The notes: generated from the sequence alone by a model not told the origin. A stretch of DNA of 64,000 nt from Hydractinia symbiolongicarpus (GCF_029227915.1 NC_079875.1:20143001-20207000), one strand, 5' to 3'; shown: positions 10,858 to 24,302, counted from the stretch's first letter. Program-made: numbers and translations.

Positions 10858-13402
10858 ATGGCTGGTGATGAAGGAGAACTGAGAAAGATAATCAGAGAGG
10901 AAATTGAAAATAGCAACAGAACAAATAACACTCCACGTCATATATATCGTAGAACTCAAGGACTTATTAATGATGCAGTACACAGTTGCGCTCGTGATTT
11001 CAGAAGTAGTTTTTCACCCAGCACTTCATCGGCAACAACAAGCTCCAGCTCACCATCTGCTACTACTGCTGTGTATTTACCTGGAACTTTTAAGAAAAAG
11101 CAAAAATTTTCACCAGGACACCCATACCGCCTTACAGCTGTTCAATCCAAAAAAAAAAGTGATGTTACTAAGCCATTGAAATCTGTTGAAGTTTGGCTTC
11201 TTGATGTCCATGGATTTGAGGATTCAAATCCAGTGGAGGAAAGACCTTCCTTTGGTGAAGGCGGTTTCTCCGAAATTAATTTTAGCGAAGAAATGGTAAT
11301 TTTAAAGGGAACTGTTCAGTTAAATCCTCTTGAAACTTTTGAGACGGCTATCAGACAATCTTTGTGTGAAGTATTTAGTCGCAAGTTTACGCTCATCTCA
11401 CCAAGTGATTTTTTTTACGTTAAAAGAGAAAGAAATAAGCTAGTTTGCTTAGAAACAGGACCTGGTCACTCTTGGGGTTTCCAAAATTTAAGAAGATTAT
11501 GGGGACAAGGAAAACTATATTGTGTGTTAAAAGGACATTATAGAGACCTTGTAATTGGAGACAATGACACAAAAGAAAAAGAAATTGTTAAGATAGAGGA
11601 GGAGGAATGTGATAAAAAGAACGATGACTTGCAAAAACCTTGCTGCTCCCGTACAGGTACATATATAGATATATTTATATATATTCATATATTTAAATTT
11701 ATAATATAGCATTTTTAGAAAATCATTATCTCTCCCGTAAAAGTCTATACAGTCCTTGACTACAGGTCTGACATTGGTCTTTTTGAACGTAAACACAACA
11801 TGGTGCTGTTAGTAGGATGTGACATAAACAAACATATGGAATTTCACTCCAACTTAGGATTTTACTTCAATTCTGACAAAGTGAAAGTTGTGAAACTTCC
11901 ATGCAAAAGCCATTTTTTAGTTATTATTTTATTTTAATTTCTAGAACTGCCCTCAGCGACATCCGAAGCTACATCAAGTTTGGTTTCTGATGCAGAACAA
12001 CTAGTGAATGAATTGCTGGAAGCTGATGATAGAAAGAAAATTGTACCAAAGTTTGAATCTCTGGATGAAGTTGTTGATTATTTTGATAAAAAAATGACAG
12101 GAGATAAGGAACGGTTACGTTTAAAAGCAGAAAATGCATTGGAAGAGGCATTGTGTTATTACAAGTCTGGCAACTTTGATGCTGCATCTAAAATTGTAAT
12201 AACATACAAAGGCCAACCAGCTGTGGACACTGGTGGTATTTTACGCCAGTTCTATACCGATGTCTTTGCTCAAATGGTTACTGGAATGGAAGATATTCCA
12301 CCATTATTTGAAGGAAATGACAGAAGAAAACTTCCAATTTACAGTGCTGCTGCAGTGCTATCAGGGCTGTATGAAATTGTGGGCAAGATCATGGCTCATG
12401 CTCTGTGCTTGTGTGGATCAGGTTTTGGATATTGTTCACCGGCTGTGTACAAATTTATTGTTACTGGAGATATATCAGAGGTGACAAACAGTATCTCACC
12501 AGAGGATGTGTTTAATCTTTACATTAAAGACTATATTAAGAAAGTATGTTTCTTGATTATTTCTGTAAATTCAGCAGGAAGGTAACTATTTCGCAAAAAT
12601 TTCTTCCTGCAGGTTCCACTTTATTTATATTTTGTTTGTAGTAGTATCAAGTAATGTGTAATTGTATGGAGTTATTATTTTTTAGATATCTGCTTGTAAG
12701 GATGATGAAGAGCTGAAACAGATATACCATGAAGATAATTTTCAACAGCTTTTGTCTGATTCGGGCTGCACAAAGCTACTAAAGGTATAGTATGCTTTAC
12801 ATATCCGCACAAATTTATCCCGTCTACACCCTGCCAATACTTCTAGTTTTATTTGCTTAAGAAATTGTGCTTTCTCATTTATACCTAGTGTCTATACATT
12901 ATTTTTATAGATGGAAAACCGCGCTGCAGTCATGCAGGACGTAATTTTTAATGAAGTAGTTGGGAAAAGATTACCAGTTCTTCAACAAATCAGAAAAGGA
13001 TTGGCTATACTTGGTGTATTGGACGTTATTATCGAAAATCCTAAATTGTTTGAACCACTATTTGTCTATGATCCCAGTCACCTAAATTTTGATAAAATAA
13101 AAGCAAAATTGGACTTTTGCACTAAAGAATACTCGGAAACTTCAAAGTCATGGTTATTATGTTATCTTAAGGATGCTGATGCTGAAAAATTTGAAAACTT
13201 TCTGCTTTATTGTACTGGTAGTATGATTCTACCTATGTCTACAATTAAGGTGAAGTTTGGTAAATGTAATCAAATATTTGCTTCTACATGTCTTTTGGAA
13301 TTGGTAATACCAGAAAATTTTAGTGATAAAAAGCAACTTTATTTGTATATGGATACCGTTTTAAAGGACATTCGCACTGCCAAAGCATTTTCCACAGTTT
13401 GA
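10858..13402 (+). CDS. HECT-type E3 ubiquitin ligase carried by the transposon, 662 aa
   Basis: Four exons with matching phases: 10858-11656, 11945-12543, 12686-12784, 12911-13402. The open frame is intact from ATG to TGA. The N-terminal third is serine-rich (about residues 50-75), then a globular part without a name (VEVWLLDVHGF...). The C-terminal half is a HECT domain: the N-lobe has YKGQPAVDTGGILRQFY, matching the conserved F-GE-GVD-GG-RE pattern, and the C-lobe has FASTCLLELVIP with the likely thioester Cys626. HECT ligases accept ubiquitin on this Cys and pass it to a substrate; the substrate here is unknown. It converges on the transposase gene and lies inside the same inverted repeats, so it is probably element cargo. 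It is intact, which suggests recent activity. Confidence 0.8.
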
Positions 13403-13989
13403 GAGGACAATTTTTTTGTTTATAACCTTTTGTTCATTTTTAAGATGTATATATATGAGATTTTTTTAAACTGTATATTTTGTTGAGTCATATTCTTTAA
13501 CATGTGCCTCATGTTTTGTTCAATCATTCTTGGCAGAATTGATATTAGTCAGTAGGGTTTTGTTAATTAAGTTTTAAAATTTTCGTTTCTTTTTTCTTAT
13601 TCGGCCTACACCTTTTTGTCCTAGCTGTTTCTCCAATGATATTTTAAGGCCCAATTTATGTTTACTTTGTATAACAGAAAAGACATCTTTACAAAAAAAT
13701 TGTTTTCAAATTTTTGCGAAACTATTTTTACGGATTTGGGCCAATCTAATTTTTTACTGACAAAAGTTTCAAAGAATTCGCAGATTTCATTTTATATTTT
13801 TTTTAAGACGAAGATAACTTTAATGATGTTACATTTGAAGCTAAACGATAATATAAACAATATACGACAAATTCACGTTGACGTTTCTTTGGTTTAAGGG
13901 TAGTCCAGGGTGGCACACCTTTTTAAGCAATTCGGTTTCGGGCTCAGGTAGAAATTGCTTGCGCAATTTTTTTTGAAAAAAAAATAAAT
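13403..13989. other. Spacer between the convergent genes
   Basis: AT-rich 3' flanks of both genes. I see no further exon; open frames such as 13658-13897 are low-complexity Phe/Lys/Asn strings. Confidence 0.45.
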
Positions 13990-15739
13990 TTAACACTGCC
14001 AAGTCCCTGGATTAGTATCAACTGAAAATAATGCTAAAGCTTCCAGGTAAATGTCTATCCCATAACATGTTGAATCCCGCAAAGGGTCAATCGAGTTCAA
14101 TGTTTGTAAAATATTTTCAGCTATTTCAAAATTTACATCGTCAACTTCTACTGTCGATAAGCCATCATCATTCGGAGTTGGACCAGCCCAGTCCATACCA
14201 TACCATTCAAGGTCCTCTAATGTACCATCAGTATCAAACAGTTCTGCCACTTGATGTTGACTTCTATTTCTTCTGTCAATCATACCATTGTTCCAGATTC
14301 TATTGGGTGACCAATTGCGTTCTGTTCTGAGGGGATGATTATTCCAGCCGGCAGTAAAAGAAGTGATAACTCTGTTTATTCTTGGTAGAAACACGTAATG
14401 TAAAATAAAAACATGCAGATCGGTGTCCATATTAAGTATACCTGTAAAAAATGTACAAATTTTCAGCGGTAATGTCTTTACGTTTAAAATATGTTTAAAA
14501 ATCTTAAAAGTCGTTCCAAGGGGTTGCTAAGTAAGTTGCTTAATTTTTGGCATGGTTTAAGCTATAAGTCGGTTATAACCGTACCTTACTAAAATGCACA
14601 ATAAGTGAATCGGTATTAAACAAACCTTGTGTCTCCATGGCTTGAAAAGTGTAGTAAAACTGTGCACAAACATATGTCCATACATCCCGCCAAAGACGTT
14701 CTATCCTCTGGTTATGGACCGACGATCCAGCTAAATAACTTCCTCTACCATCACCCCTAAGCTCAACCATCCTTTGCCAGACTAGGGCGTTTTCACCACC
14801 TTCATCTGATCGAACGCGTGAAGGGATACCCCATTGATTTACTGCCATATCATATAATTTTAGTACAGTATCTTTTTTGTTATTTGTACTGCACCACAAA
14901 TACACAACAACACGCGAATATCCATCCATTCCGCCGTGAATTACAAATTTCCAGTTAATAAGACTGTGATGACCGTCGATGTGCCAAAGGCTGTTGGGGC
15001 CAGGGACGCTATACTTTCTTCGTCGAATTAAAGAATTCCAACGTATTCTCGAAGTTTCAGGATCAATTTTTCTTAAAGTTTCAATTACTCTTTTATGCTG
15101 TACACGTAAACCAAGAGATCGTAAATGCCCAAGGACCAAGGATCTTCCAACAAAAGAACTGTGACTATCTTTAAAGTCTTTAACAGTCTGCTCAAGTGCC
15201 TCATCAGATATGGAAGAGTAGCCAGTAATTTCTGAAATACCGAGTTCCCTAATTCTTCTACCCACAGTCCATCTTGAGACACATAGCATTGATGAAATTT
15301 CCTTCCAGCAATAACCCAGATCACGAAAGTAAAGTAATACATCCTCCGATATATCCCACTTGGGTCTACCAGGTCCATTCCTGTAAAGTTTATTTGGGGT
15401 ATAATCAATAATAGCCACTCTATCAGATATAAAACCTACAGATTCTCGTTGTACTTCCTGAAGAATCACGAGTAAATTCTCGACGAGTGAATTAATTATA
15501 GTTTTTGAATCAAAAGACAATATTTGGTCTTGACAAGACAAATTTGAAAGTGTGTTGAGAGAAATTCCAATTTTGTCCAATATATCATTTAGCTGTTTTT
15601 TGTCCAAATTATCCCTTTGCTCGGCTCTTTCTACTAGTCTGTTCAATTCTTGAAAAAACGCATGCAGATGACCGAACTCCATCTTTGTTTTTATATTGAG
15701 GATAGGAGCGTAAAGTATATCGAATATGTTTTTAAACAA
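13990..15739 (-). CDS. DDE integrase-type (rve) transposase, two exons, about 533 aa
   Basis: Exon 1 is 15739-14590 and exon 2 is 14441-13990, joined in phase 1 at a GTAAGG donor and an ACAG acceptor. An ATG at 15682 is an alternative start. Residues 125-170 form a helix-turn-helix type DNA-binding region (GRPKWDISEDVLLYF...VSRWTVGRRI). The RNase H core has all three acidic residues: D255 (LWHIDGHH), D312 (VRSDEGGEN) and E347 (SVHNQRIERLW). The C-terminal part (LHVFILHYVFLPRINR, WNNHPLRTERNWSP) is typical of this cnidarian/fish integrase family. It should cut and join the element ends at 10457 and 15990. The frame is intact. Confidence 0.8.
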
Positions 15740-15769
15740 AACCCGGACCAGATATGTTTTAAGTAAAAA

Positions 15770-15980
15770 CCTTGCATATAAAAAACCTTGAATATATATT
15801 TTTGGATGCGAAGTATATATTTTTGTTGCATATATATATTACCGATTTTCTTGCATATATATATTTTTGTTGCATATATCTTTATTGTCCATATATATTA
15901 CCGATTTTCTTGCATATATATATTTTTTCTTGCATATATATATTTTTGTTGTACATATATATTTAATTTTGCTACAAATA
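15770..15980 (-). repeat. Right subterminal array, inverted relative to the left one
   Basis: Copies of ttgcatatatatattttt(gttg), the reverse complement of the 10459-10735 array, just inside the right terminal repeat. Two variant units with ttaccgattttcttgcatat occur near 15838 and 15899. Confidence 0.7.
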
Positions 15981-15990
15981 AACAACCATA

Positions 15991-17699
15991 TAAAGTTTAT
16001 GTGCGAAAGGGACGCCGGAATGTTAATGTTCTGCTCGACTGAATTTATTTTTGTGAAAAATAAAATATTTGGCATTGTTAGTATAGCTTAACGTGCAAAC
16101 AAAATTAAATAGCCTTTAGTTGTACTTTTAGAGACTGTTAAAGTAAGGTTCTGTTTTTTTTGCAGTGCGGTTGAGGAGGTAGCTACTAGACTAGAGCTAG
16201 AAAAGGCTAGCTATGCTAGCTTTTGTGGCTTTTGTGCACAGGGTGTAGAAAAACACAATGTAGGTTTGCTCGAACACATGTTTAGCAGCTATCTAGCTAG
16301 CTTAAATACAACACAAGGTATATATAGGTATACATAACTAATCCTCTTTCTCCTGAACAGACCTTCTTTTACTCTCTAGCTAATATTTTTTCTAAGGGAG
16401 ACAGAACACATAAACATAAAAGTAAATAAAAAATAAACATAAACAAAAAAATAAAATCACATGCTGTTGATTTGGTTGAAAAAGGTTAAAAAACTGGATT
16501 AAGAAGTTCATACCATTTAATTAACCAAATAGTTATATATACGCTTAATTAATCTATACGTACCTTCTAATTAGTCTTAATTAATCGGTTACAGATTAAA
16601 TAACAATCGGTTACAGATTTTAAATAACAATGGATTACAGATTAAATAACAATTTTCTCTGACTGCATGAAATGTAACATCCTATGTTTTATGACTTTTA
16701 ATCTTTTAGTAAAGCAACAAACTTAAAATTATTGAAAAAAGTCAATTGGTTTGACCGTAGGGGCCATTTAGTTGTAAATGAGTTTCCGGGGACCGGTTTT
16801 GTGAAAAACCAAAAGTGCAATATGATGAAAAAGAAACATGAAAAAGAAAGATATTGAGCTAAAACTTGTTAGGAGATGCTTTTAGGCTGGTCTGATGGGA
16901 TTAGCATAAAAAATGATTCTGTAATAGCTATATATACATTCCGAATTTCAGAATTTAGGCATTTAAAGCAGGGCGGTAAGATTTTTTTAAAGAAAATTAT
17001 AAATTTTGACCTAGCAATAACATAAGTTAGGTAAAAAATTTTGACAAATGATTTTCTTTAGGTGTATATGCACGTTACAACAATAATAACAGACAAAAGG
17101 AACCAGTTATTATATACATCTAAACGTATATATCTGATCTGTATCTGACACATGGTTATGTTGATTACGTTTGATGACTCAATACTAGTATAATATATAG
17201 CTACACGCGACCATAATGCCGGCGTGATAAAGCCTCAACTTAGGTTTATAGAGGTTTATGTCACCAATAAGTCGCCTGCAAGACAAAAATGGAATTAGAA
17301 AGACTGCATGTTCCTAAAAAAATACTAAAAACTTAACTAGCTATAGCTAGGCATCTTCAGTGTAATTCTAATCATAAAACCCTCTGATAATTCTGTGGCT
17401 AGCTAAAAGTACTTTCACTTTTAACTATAATATAAAATAAAGATAGCTAAAAATCATAACTACCTTGGTTTGCACAACCTTTGTAGCTGCAAAAGTACGT
17501 CTTAGGCCTTTGCTAGCTAGCTAGCTATAGATGGCTGAAAACTTTAAAATAAATATATATTTAAAATTTGTATGTAGCCACAAAAAGCGAAGGCAACACT
17601 GCAATCATATTTTCTCAAAGCAAAAACTCCAAACACTAGCTAAACATAAATTATTGCAATACAGTGTTCTCGGCGGTCCGCATGTTTTTGAATAAATTA
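15991..17699. other. Non-coding, GCTAGC-rich
   Basis: No exon recognised. The stretch holds many short TAGCTAGC blocks (16188-16320, 17400-17530) and a GGTTACAGATTAAATAACAA unit repeated about three times at 16587-16652. Confidence 0.45.
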
Positions 17700-17726
17700 A
17701 AAATCAGCACGAATCGTGCTGATTTT
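17700..17726. repeat. 27-bp palindrome
   Basis: AAAATCAGCACGA, one central base, then TCGTGCTGATTTT: a perfect 13-bp inverted repeat. It may be the tip of a small repeat element or a cruciform site. Confidence 0.6.
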
Positions 17727-17822
17727 AACCAGCCTGGCCCAGGGTCATTTCTTTGCGCCGTCTCGGATATCAAAAAAGCGAAAAATTGCCCTGGGAACGA
17801 GGTTGAGGTTTAAGGCCTCGTC

Positions 17823-18092
17823 TTGCAGATAAGTTTAAACCAAATCAAGAGCTTGTCATTCATAGTGTATGATAATGATGCACTAGACCACCTTCATGAA
17901 ACCTTGACTCAGGCTTTAAATGATCTATCATTTCATGCTCCCAAGGAAGACAATTTGGTTGTGGAAAGACCAAAAGTTATAGGATCAACATATTTAAGTA
18001 AAAAATTTCAACCTCTCCCAAAACCAAAACCAAAAAAATCGGCGTTTTGGAGAAAAGTCGGTTTGGCTGCTGAAAAAAAAAGTTTTCATCCA
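17823..18092 (+). pseudogene. Fragment of a transposon-like protein
   Basis: A 90-residue frame follows a splice-acceptor-like CTTGCAG. It contains RPKVIGSTYLSKKFQPLPKP and a basic tail, and resembles C-terminal tails seen next to SWIM-finger transposases in cnidarians; this is recalled and weak. The frame ends just after an A9 run (about 18077-18085). Nothing upstream continues it. Probably a relic. Confidence 0.3.
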
Positions 18093-18363
18093 TAATCAAC
18101 ATTTGTCTCTCAAAAAGAAGATAATCATGCGACGTCTGTGGTTGAAGAGTTCCCTGAATACGATCCATCTGTCATTACCAATGGAGCAGGAGCAGTTTAA
18201 TGACGCTGCTGCTGCTCAACTACCAATAAAATCTGGGTAAATCGGGGATCTGGGTAATAAGTGGGTCTAAAGAAAGCCATATTTAATGCCGAAGTATTTT
18301 AAATAAGAGTTACTTTTAAAATTTTAAACCACGGAATGGCATTTTGGATAAAGCATCTTCCGT

Positions 18364-20199
18364 CTAAAGGCTAAGAAAGTTTTGTATTGACTTGCAGCAA
18401 GTAAATGGAAGGCTTGAATATAAAATTGCGGAATGAAGTTGAGCAATGTTGCTAAGAAGAAACACGACTGAAAAACATTATTCTCTGTGTCGCCTGGGAT
18501 TGCAGAAGAAAGCAGTTTGGCAGAAAAACCAGGCTTTTTTGACTTAACAAAATCATAGCATTAACTTTAATGACAACGTTTTCAGGTACATCTGCTTACT
18601 TTTAATTCCATTGATTTTTGAGCTTTCTATTGCTGTGCTAGCAAGTGTGAGCATGAAACTGTTTATAGTTTCACTTTCAACAAATCTAAAAAGCCCTGTC
18701 TCAAACTCAAAGTTCTTGTGTTGTCTTGGGGTTACCCACAAGTAACAAGACATTTGATAGCAATACAATAAATCGAATAGCTGCATAACAACTTGTATGT
18801 TTACTTTGTAGATTCAAAGAACACTAGTCGTGACTAGTTTTGGGAGAATGACTTCGACAAGACTTGATGATGATTGGTTTAAAAGCTCTAATCTTATATC
18901 GAAATAATTCCTGGGAACGATGTTAATTATAAAAATTAGGAAAAAAGCATGGTTTTAATTAATGGGTGAAATGACGTGAAATGTTTGTGGTTCTACCAAC
19001 ATAACGAAAATGACTTAGCATATATACGAATACAACGCTATCCTGATGGACACAAAATGTGTAAATGTAGTTAACGATATCTGTTTTTAAATGATTTGTT
19101 TTGTTAAAAATTTCAAGTAGTTATAGTGTTTATCGCATAACAGCTAGGTATTTTCAAGTTTGATTCAACATTTTAGAGTCTTAGCCAAAAACGGTTACAG
19201 AAAAATAAAACAGTGTTTGTTTGTTTTTGGTTGGCCAAGGGCTAAATATTTTTGACTGAATGTTGTGCTAAATCAGTGGTCATTCACTTGTTGTGGTAGG
19301 TTGTGTTGTTTTTAATTAGCTATTGCTGCGTAAAAAGCAAATTTTATATAGCGGCCTTTACTTGTGCAAACTCATGATATAATTTTGCTATTTTTATTTT
19401 ATTTATCTGTTGTTGTTTATACTATGATCTAATAATACAAATAAAGCCTATTTACAATGCAGTTTGTGTTGTTGTTGTTGCTTATTTCTCTATCTGTCTC
19501 CTTTTTCATGTGATTAAATGTTTCAAATAGATTAAATATGAAAAGTTTTTATTAGTAATAGATACCGTTTCGCATGTCATTTACAGAATATAGTTTCTCC
19601 AAATTTATAGCCTGAATATTGGCCCCAAAGCAATTATATTCACCCATAACTTACGAAAACAAGCCTGCAAATATTTTTCTGGATGTGGAAAAAAGAAGTT
19701 TTTCTGGCTAGCTTAAATATAGTCTTAATTCTTTGAAAACATTTCGCTGTAATTGAAAGATGTATTATAAGATTGCAAAGGAAAAAACACGAGGCCAAAA
19801 TTTCATGCAGATACAGTTTACTATATACAGGTTGGAGCAGGATCGTATCATGTTCGTCTATCGCGGTGAATGAACATAAACTGTACATAACATAACGAGT
19901 TATCATAATGGCAACCTGGCTACAAGGTTGGCGTTACTTGTATAAAAGCCGTAATGGCTCTAGGGTGGTTAAAAAGTGACAGTTTCTGGGCTCCTAACAT
20001 GATGATATAATATATAAAATGAAACAAACCGACCTGGCTACATGCAATATCTGTCCTGAAGAAATATCCGAAGGTTTCTCCTGCTACCAGAGGTACATGA
20101 TCCAAAATTTGCTAGAGTCATTGGATACGCTGCCATTATAGTAATGGAAGCTAAAAGATGGAGTTGATGATATTAGTAGGTTGCAGTGATAGATGCTTC
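18364..20199 (-). repeat. Long dispersed repeat, copy 1 (inverted relative to 32961-34831)
   Basis: About 1.84 kb matches the reverse complement of 32961-34831 along its whole length, including short conserved frames (MDHVPLVAGETFGYFFRTD, minus strand at 20105). Outer limits are CTAAAGGCTAAGAAAG (left) and GATGCTTCTT (right). There is no clear protein product. It is likely a non-autonomous element. The two copies can pair as a 16-kb inverted repeat. Confidence 0.7.
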
Positions 20200-23100
20200 T
20201 TGAAAACGTAGAGCTAGCTTAAAATTATTTTAGTTAAGCAAGTTATTGCTACTACTGGTGAGAAGCTAAATCAGAGTAACTCTCTCCTATTTATAGGGCC
20301 CCTGGATTGTTGATTGGCTAACTTAGAACCTCCTAATATGGACAGACTATACCCAAAACTTTAGTCCCCTACTCTAAAGTATCAACAACAAGAAAGTTGC
20401 TTCAAGTTATGACACATAGCTTTGATTTGGTTAATTGAGACAAAGATGCCTTGGGTGAGCAAGACAACCTTGTGTACCCTTAATGATGCATCTGCATAGC
20501 AACCATCAAGTATTGGGAACTGCAATTAACATGAGCTAAACTGTGTTTAGCTCCATTAAGAAATATAAAGAGTTTTAGTTTCTGATTGGTCATTTATATA
20601 AAACTCCGCTCCTGATTGGACCAGCGGGAACCCGTCTTTGTGTCAGCGGGGGCCCGACGTGTTTTCGTCACCGCGCTAGCAGGCTAGTATTTCGTGCGTG
20701 GTTAACACAAGTCACTTTTGACGCACGAACAGACAGACGACGGTTATTATTATGGAGATAGCCGGGAAACCCGGCCACAAGTAACTGTTGTTGCTCTTAA
20801 AAAGAACTGCAAACTGTGCGACACAGTCAGATGGAGCGCTTTAGTACAGCTATGCAGTATGTCGTAAATCAAGTGAAGCGCACACACCATTATAGTATTG
20901 CGACTGTAACATATTTTTCAAAAAATAACTTTCCGCAAAAAAGGCTGAAGTAAAAACACAGTTTACAACCCTTGTGACTCCGTCATAGCAAAAACAATCG
21001 GTCAATATTATTTTATTTTGCGGAATAAGTTTTTGTAAAAGTTAGAAAATTAATCGTAACACCGGACTGAGCGCTTAGTACAATTAAATGGTGTTACACA
21101 GGTGTATAGGGATAATACCCTTTTGAAAAAAACTTTCTTGCAGACTCTATTTAAATGAAAACACAAGAAACAGTCCTTCGCTTCTTGCACAGGGCTAAGC
21201 GGTTAGTCCAGGTAAACATTGTTGGACATTCGTACAGGCGTGATTCCCAAGAAAGTTTAAAAATTAATTGTCACAGCGGGCTGAACCGCATAGGCGTAAC
21301 AGCCTTTTCTAAAAAACAGGCTATTGTTAACACTGAGCTGACCGCTTATTACAGTTACATTACAGTTGAACAGTACCCTTCTCCAAAAAAACGTTATAAC
21401 AACTTCGGTTTAAATGACAACACAGGAAACAGCCTGTCGTCACCCCTCCAGCTAAAGCAATTGCTCAGCCATTTTATTTGCAAAAAAGAAAATAATTAAA
21501 GATGTATAGCTACCTAGCTAAACTGCATTTAGCATAAGATTTATTGCTGAGAATATTGGGATATTGATAGACAAACTGAATTTTTATACTATCACTTTTT
21601 AGGTAAATGTATGAGATAGCTAAATAGCTATATCCTCGACATAAAAATAAATGTTGGGTTGGAGAAAAACCTCTTATACCAAACAAAATTAATAAAAAGG
21701 CTATTAAGGCTAGTAGCCTTCAAAATATTCGTTCCTAGCCAAAAATCCTAAAACTGGTGCGTTTAAGATCTGCACGTAGCTAAAAAACGTGACAATATAT
21801 TTATCTTAACATTTTAGAACATAAAAAAAACAAATATTACAAATATAAAAAGCTTATAGAAGACAAAAAGGTGAAACAGACTTAGAAACAACACTGAACA
21901 CCATTACTTTTTAAAAACTAAAATGGCCATCATGTTGGCATGTCAAGACCGCGAAAGTCTTGATTGGTTTTTCAGGCGTTTTGATTGGTATACACGTGCG
22001 AGTGGTCAAAACAAAGTCAGTTAAACTGTCCTATTTAAAACTATCCTATTTGTTTTCTGTGGCTCCTGGGCGGAATCGGCGATTAAGGTCACGGGAGTAA
22101 ATTATTATTTAAAATGGCGCATTTAAATAATGAATTCATTTTAATCACTTAATTTTTTTTTCAAATTAGAGGTTTATCAATTAAATTAATTAAATTATGT
22201 CGGGAAATAAATTAATTTCTTGAATCTATTTTAATCAATAATAAAGTTTTCGATTAAACAACCCCCTGGTTTCTAAAAATTCGCGGAAAGATCAAAGGAA
22301 TATCGGTAAGTCTTTTGAACACACAAAATACGGCTATTATTATAGAGACTAGTCGATAAAACCCGTGGAAAATTCAACTTAGGCGGAGGAAAGGTCATCA
22401 CTGTCAAGTACATACACATATAAAAAATTTTTTTAGAATTTTTGTCACCCGCGTAGCATGTGAAGAGCTTGAAACTCAGATCAAAATTATGTATATGAAC
22501 ATGTACATTTTAGGAGAAAAGTTAAGGAGATATATTATACCTTTAAATATTTTGACGTCAGCAAGGCTCCGTTAAACACTATTTCTTTTTTCAGTAATTT
22601 GCTTACACGTTGCCTCTAATGTTCGAAATGCCTATTGGTTTTTCGGTCAGTTGCTCATAAAGTTGATTTTGTTAACTCACTATATGATTTTTTAACAAGA
22701 GCTCTAACAAATATATCACCTGCAACGTGTGTTTTTACTGAAACTATTTTCCTGCTTGTCAACATAGGATAAGCTTAATGCTGCTGACCTAAACTAACTT
22801 ATTTTTTTAGAAAAGTAATCTTTAAATATAGATGCCGTGACTATTGGATACAATTTCTCTTTGGGATACAAGGGAGCTGAAATGGGAGGGATAAGATTTG
22901 AATCTAATGTTGTTCCAAAACTAAATATTATTTCTCGTTTAACTCTCAATTTTTCCGCCAGTGATGGGTGTAATTTGAATTGTGCTCTTGTATTGTACCT
23001 TCTGTGAACAAGCAACGTTTCATAAGCCATTCTATTCTACACAAACTTTGTTTTCCATTATTACAAAAACAATTGTAACAGTTGGAAGTGTGTACCAACG

Positions 23101-23480
23101 CTAGCTAAGTGTTTACCCTTTGCGGGAATTCTAATTTTTTTCCCTAAAAGCCACTTCGCTCGGGCCCAGACCTGCGCGATATGAAACTCTGTAATGTAAT
23201 TACTTTGATGTTTGCAATTTCACGCAGCGGCTTATATTCAAGATGGCGATCGGATTTGCATGGAATTAGCTTAGTTGCTCTTGTTTGTTTTACCTTAGTA
23301 CTCTCTAATCCGGCAAAAAAGGTTTCTTAAATACTAATACATTTGAATATTTGATAACGTTAGCAGTGACGCTTTCATATAAATAAAAATATATTTATAA
23401 TATATTGTATATTGTATAGGGTCATATGACTTTAACGAATGGTTAAGGTGATAACCGTTTAAAATTTTGCTTCAAACATT
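20200..23480. other. Non-coding with a degenerate dispersed repeat at 20935-21400
   Basis: Within 20935-21400 are two or three diverged units containing AACACAGTTTACAACCC, AAAAACAATCGGTCA and a CGCTTAGTAC-type end. Related sequence appears inverted at 62600-62850 and more distantly at 53040-53240. Elsewhere I see no gene; the open frames at 21155 and 22794 have no support. Confidence 0.4.
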
Positions 23481-23589
23481 GATCAAGATCATGTATGGGA
23501 TCAGTTTTTTCATAATATCGTTTCTATGGAAACGAAATTATTCAGAATAATGTCATCCAGTGAATGATATCATGTACGATGTGTGTCAT

Positions 23590-24302
23590 TAGTGAGAGGG
23601 TATTTCTCAAGAATATGGTTTCTATTGGTGCATGGGTGTACACCCAACCTCACTGCTTGTATAGTTTAAAGTGAAAAGTCTTACCTTTGGTATGCTTTAG
23701 GACTTTTGATGTGTCATTTCGCAGGAGAGTATTTAGCCCAGTTATTATTTCTATTGGTGTATGGATGTGTATCCACCTTCAATGCTTGTTCAATTACATT
23801 GAAGAGACTTCCTGATTGATTGGTTTGGTTTAGAACTTTTGATGTGTCATTTCATGCGAGGGTATTTGTCAACAATATCGTCTCTATTGTTTACCGATAT
23901 GTATAGAACAATACCGCCTGTTTAGTGCATAGCTTCTTGTGTCATTTGCAAAGGAGCACTTTTCCACAATATGGTTTCTATTGGTGTATGGATGTGTATC
24001 TAACATCAATACTTGGTTACAGCGTAAAGTCTTCATATTGATTTGTCTGCTTTAGAAAGTTTGATGCTTCATTTCGCGGGAGGGTATTTGTCCAAAGTAT
24101 AGTGTCTCTTTATGTATGAATATGCATCTAACATTAGTGTTTGTTTGGTTTACATTGTGAAGTATTCCTTTTGATTGGTCTGCTGTAGGACTTTTGATGT
24201 GTCGTTTCGCGGGAAAGTATTTAGCCATAATATTATTTCTATTGGTGTAGGGATGTGTACCCAACCACAATGGTTGTTTATTTTACAGTGTAAGTCATAG
24301 CG
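23590..24302. repeat. Diverged satellite, unit about 130 bp
   Basis: The phrase TTTCTATTGGTGTATGGATG recurs near 23621, 23749, 23967 and 24237, each time with GACTTTTGATGTGTCATTTC about 50-70 bp before it. The array continues at 26110-26480 after an inserted element. Confidence 0.65.

Larger units (their letters stand above)
10457..15990. mobile_element. DNA transposon with HECT ligase and DDE integrase genes, 5.5 kb
   Basis: The ends TATGGTTGTTTATATGTAGC (left) and TATGGTTGTTTATTTGTAGC (right, reverse complement) are inverted, followed on both sides by AAAATTAAA and arrays of ATATATATGCAACAAAA. Inside are two convergent spliced genes, a plus-strand HECT gene and a minus-strand integrase-type transposase. 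I found no convincing target-site duplication, so the exact outer base is uncertain. The integrase resembles the rve-type transposases of eukaryotic IS3EU or Ginger-like elements; that class assignment is tentative. Confidence 0.7.

Noticed and set aside
10162-10983. Overlapping ORFs on both strands rich in Ile/Tyr/Cys/Asn
   Set aside because: They are translations of the ATATATGCAACAAAA array; all frames stay open because of the repeat.
22794-23030. 78-residue minus ORF
   Set aside because: No homology recognised, no start or splice context, and it lies in repeat-rich DNA.
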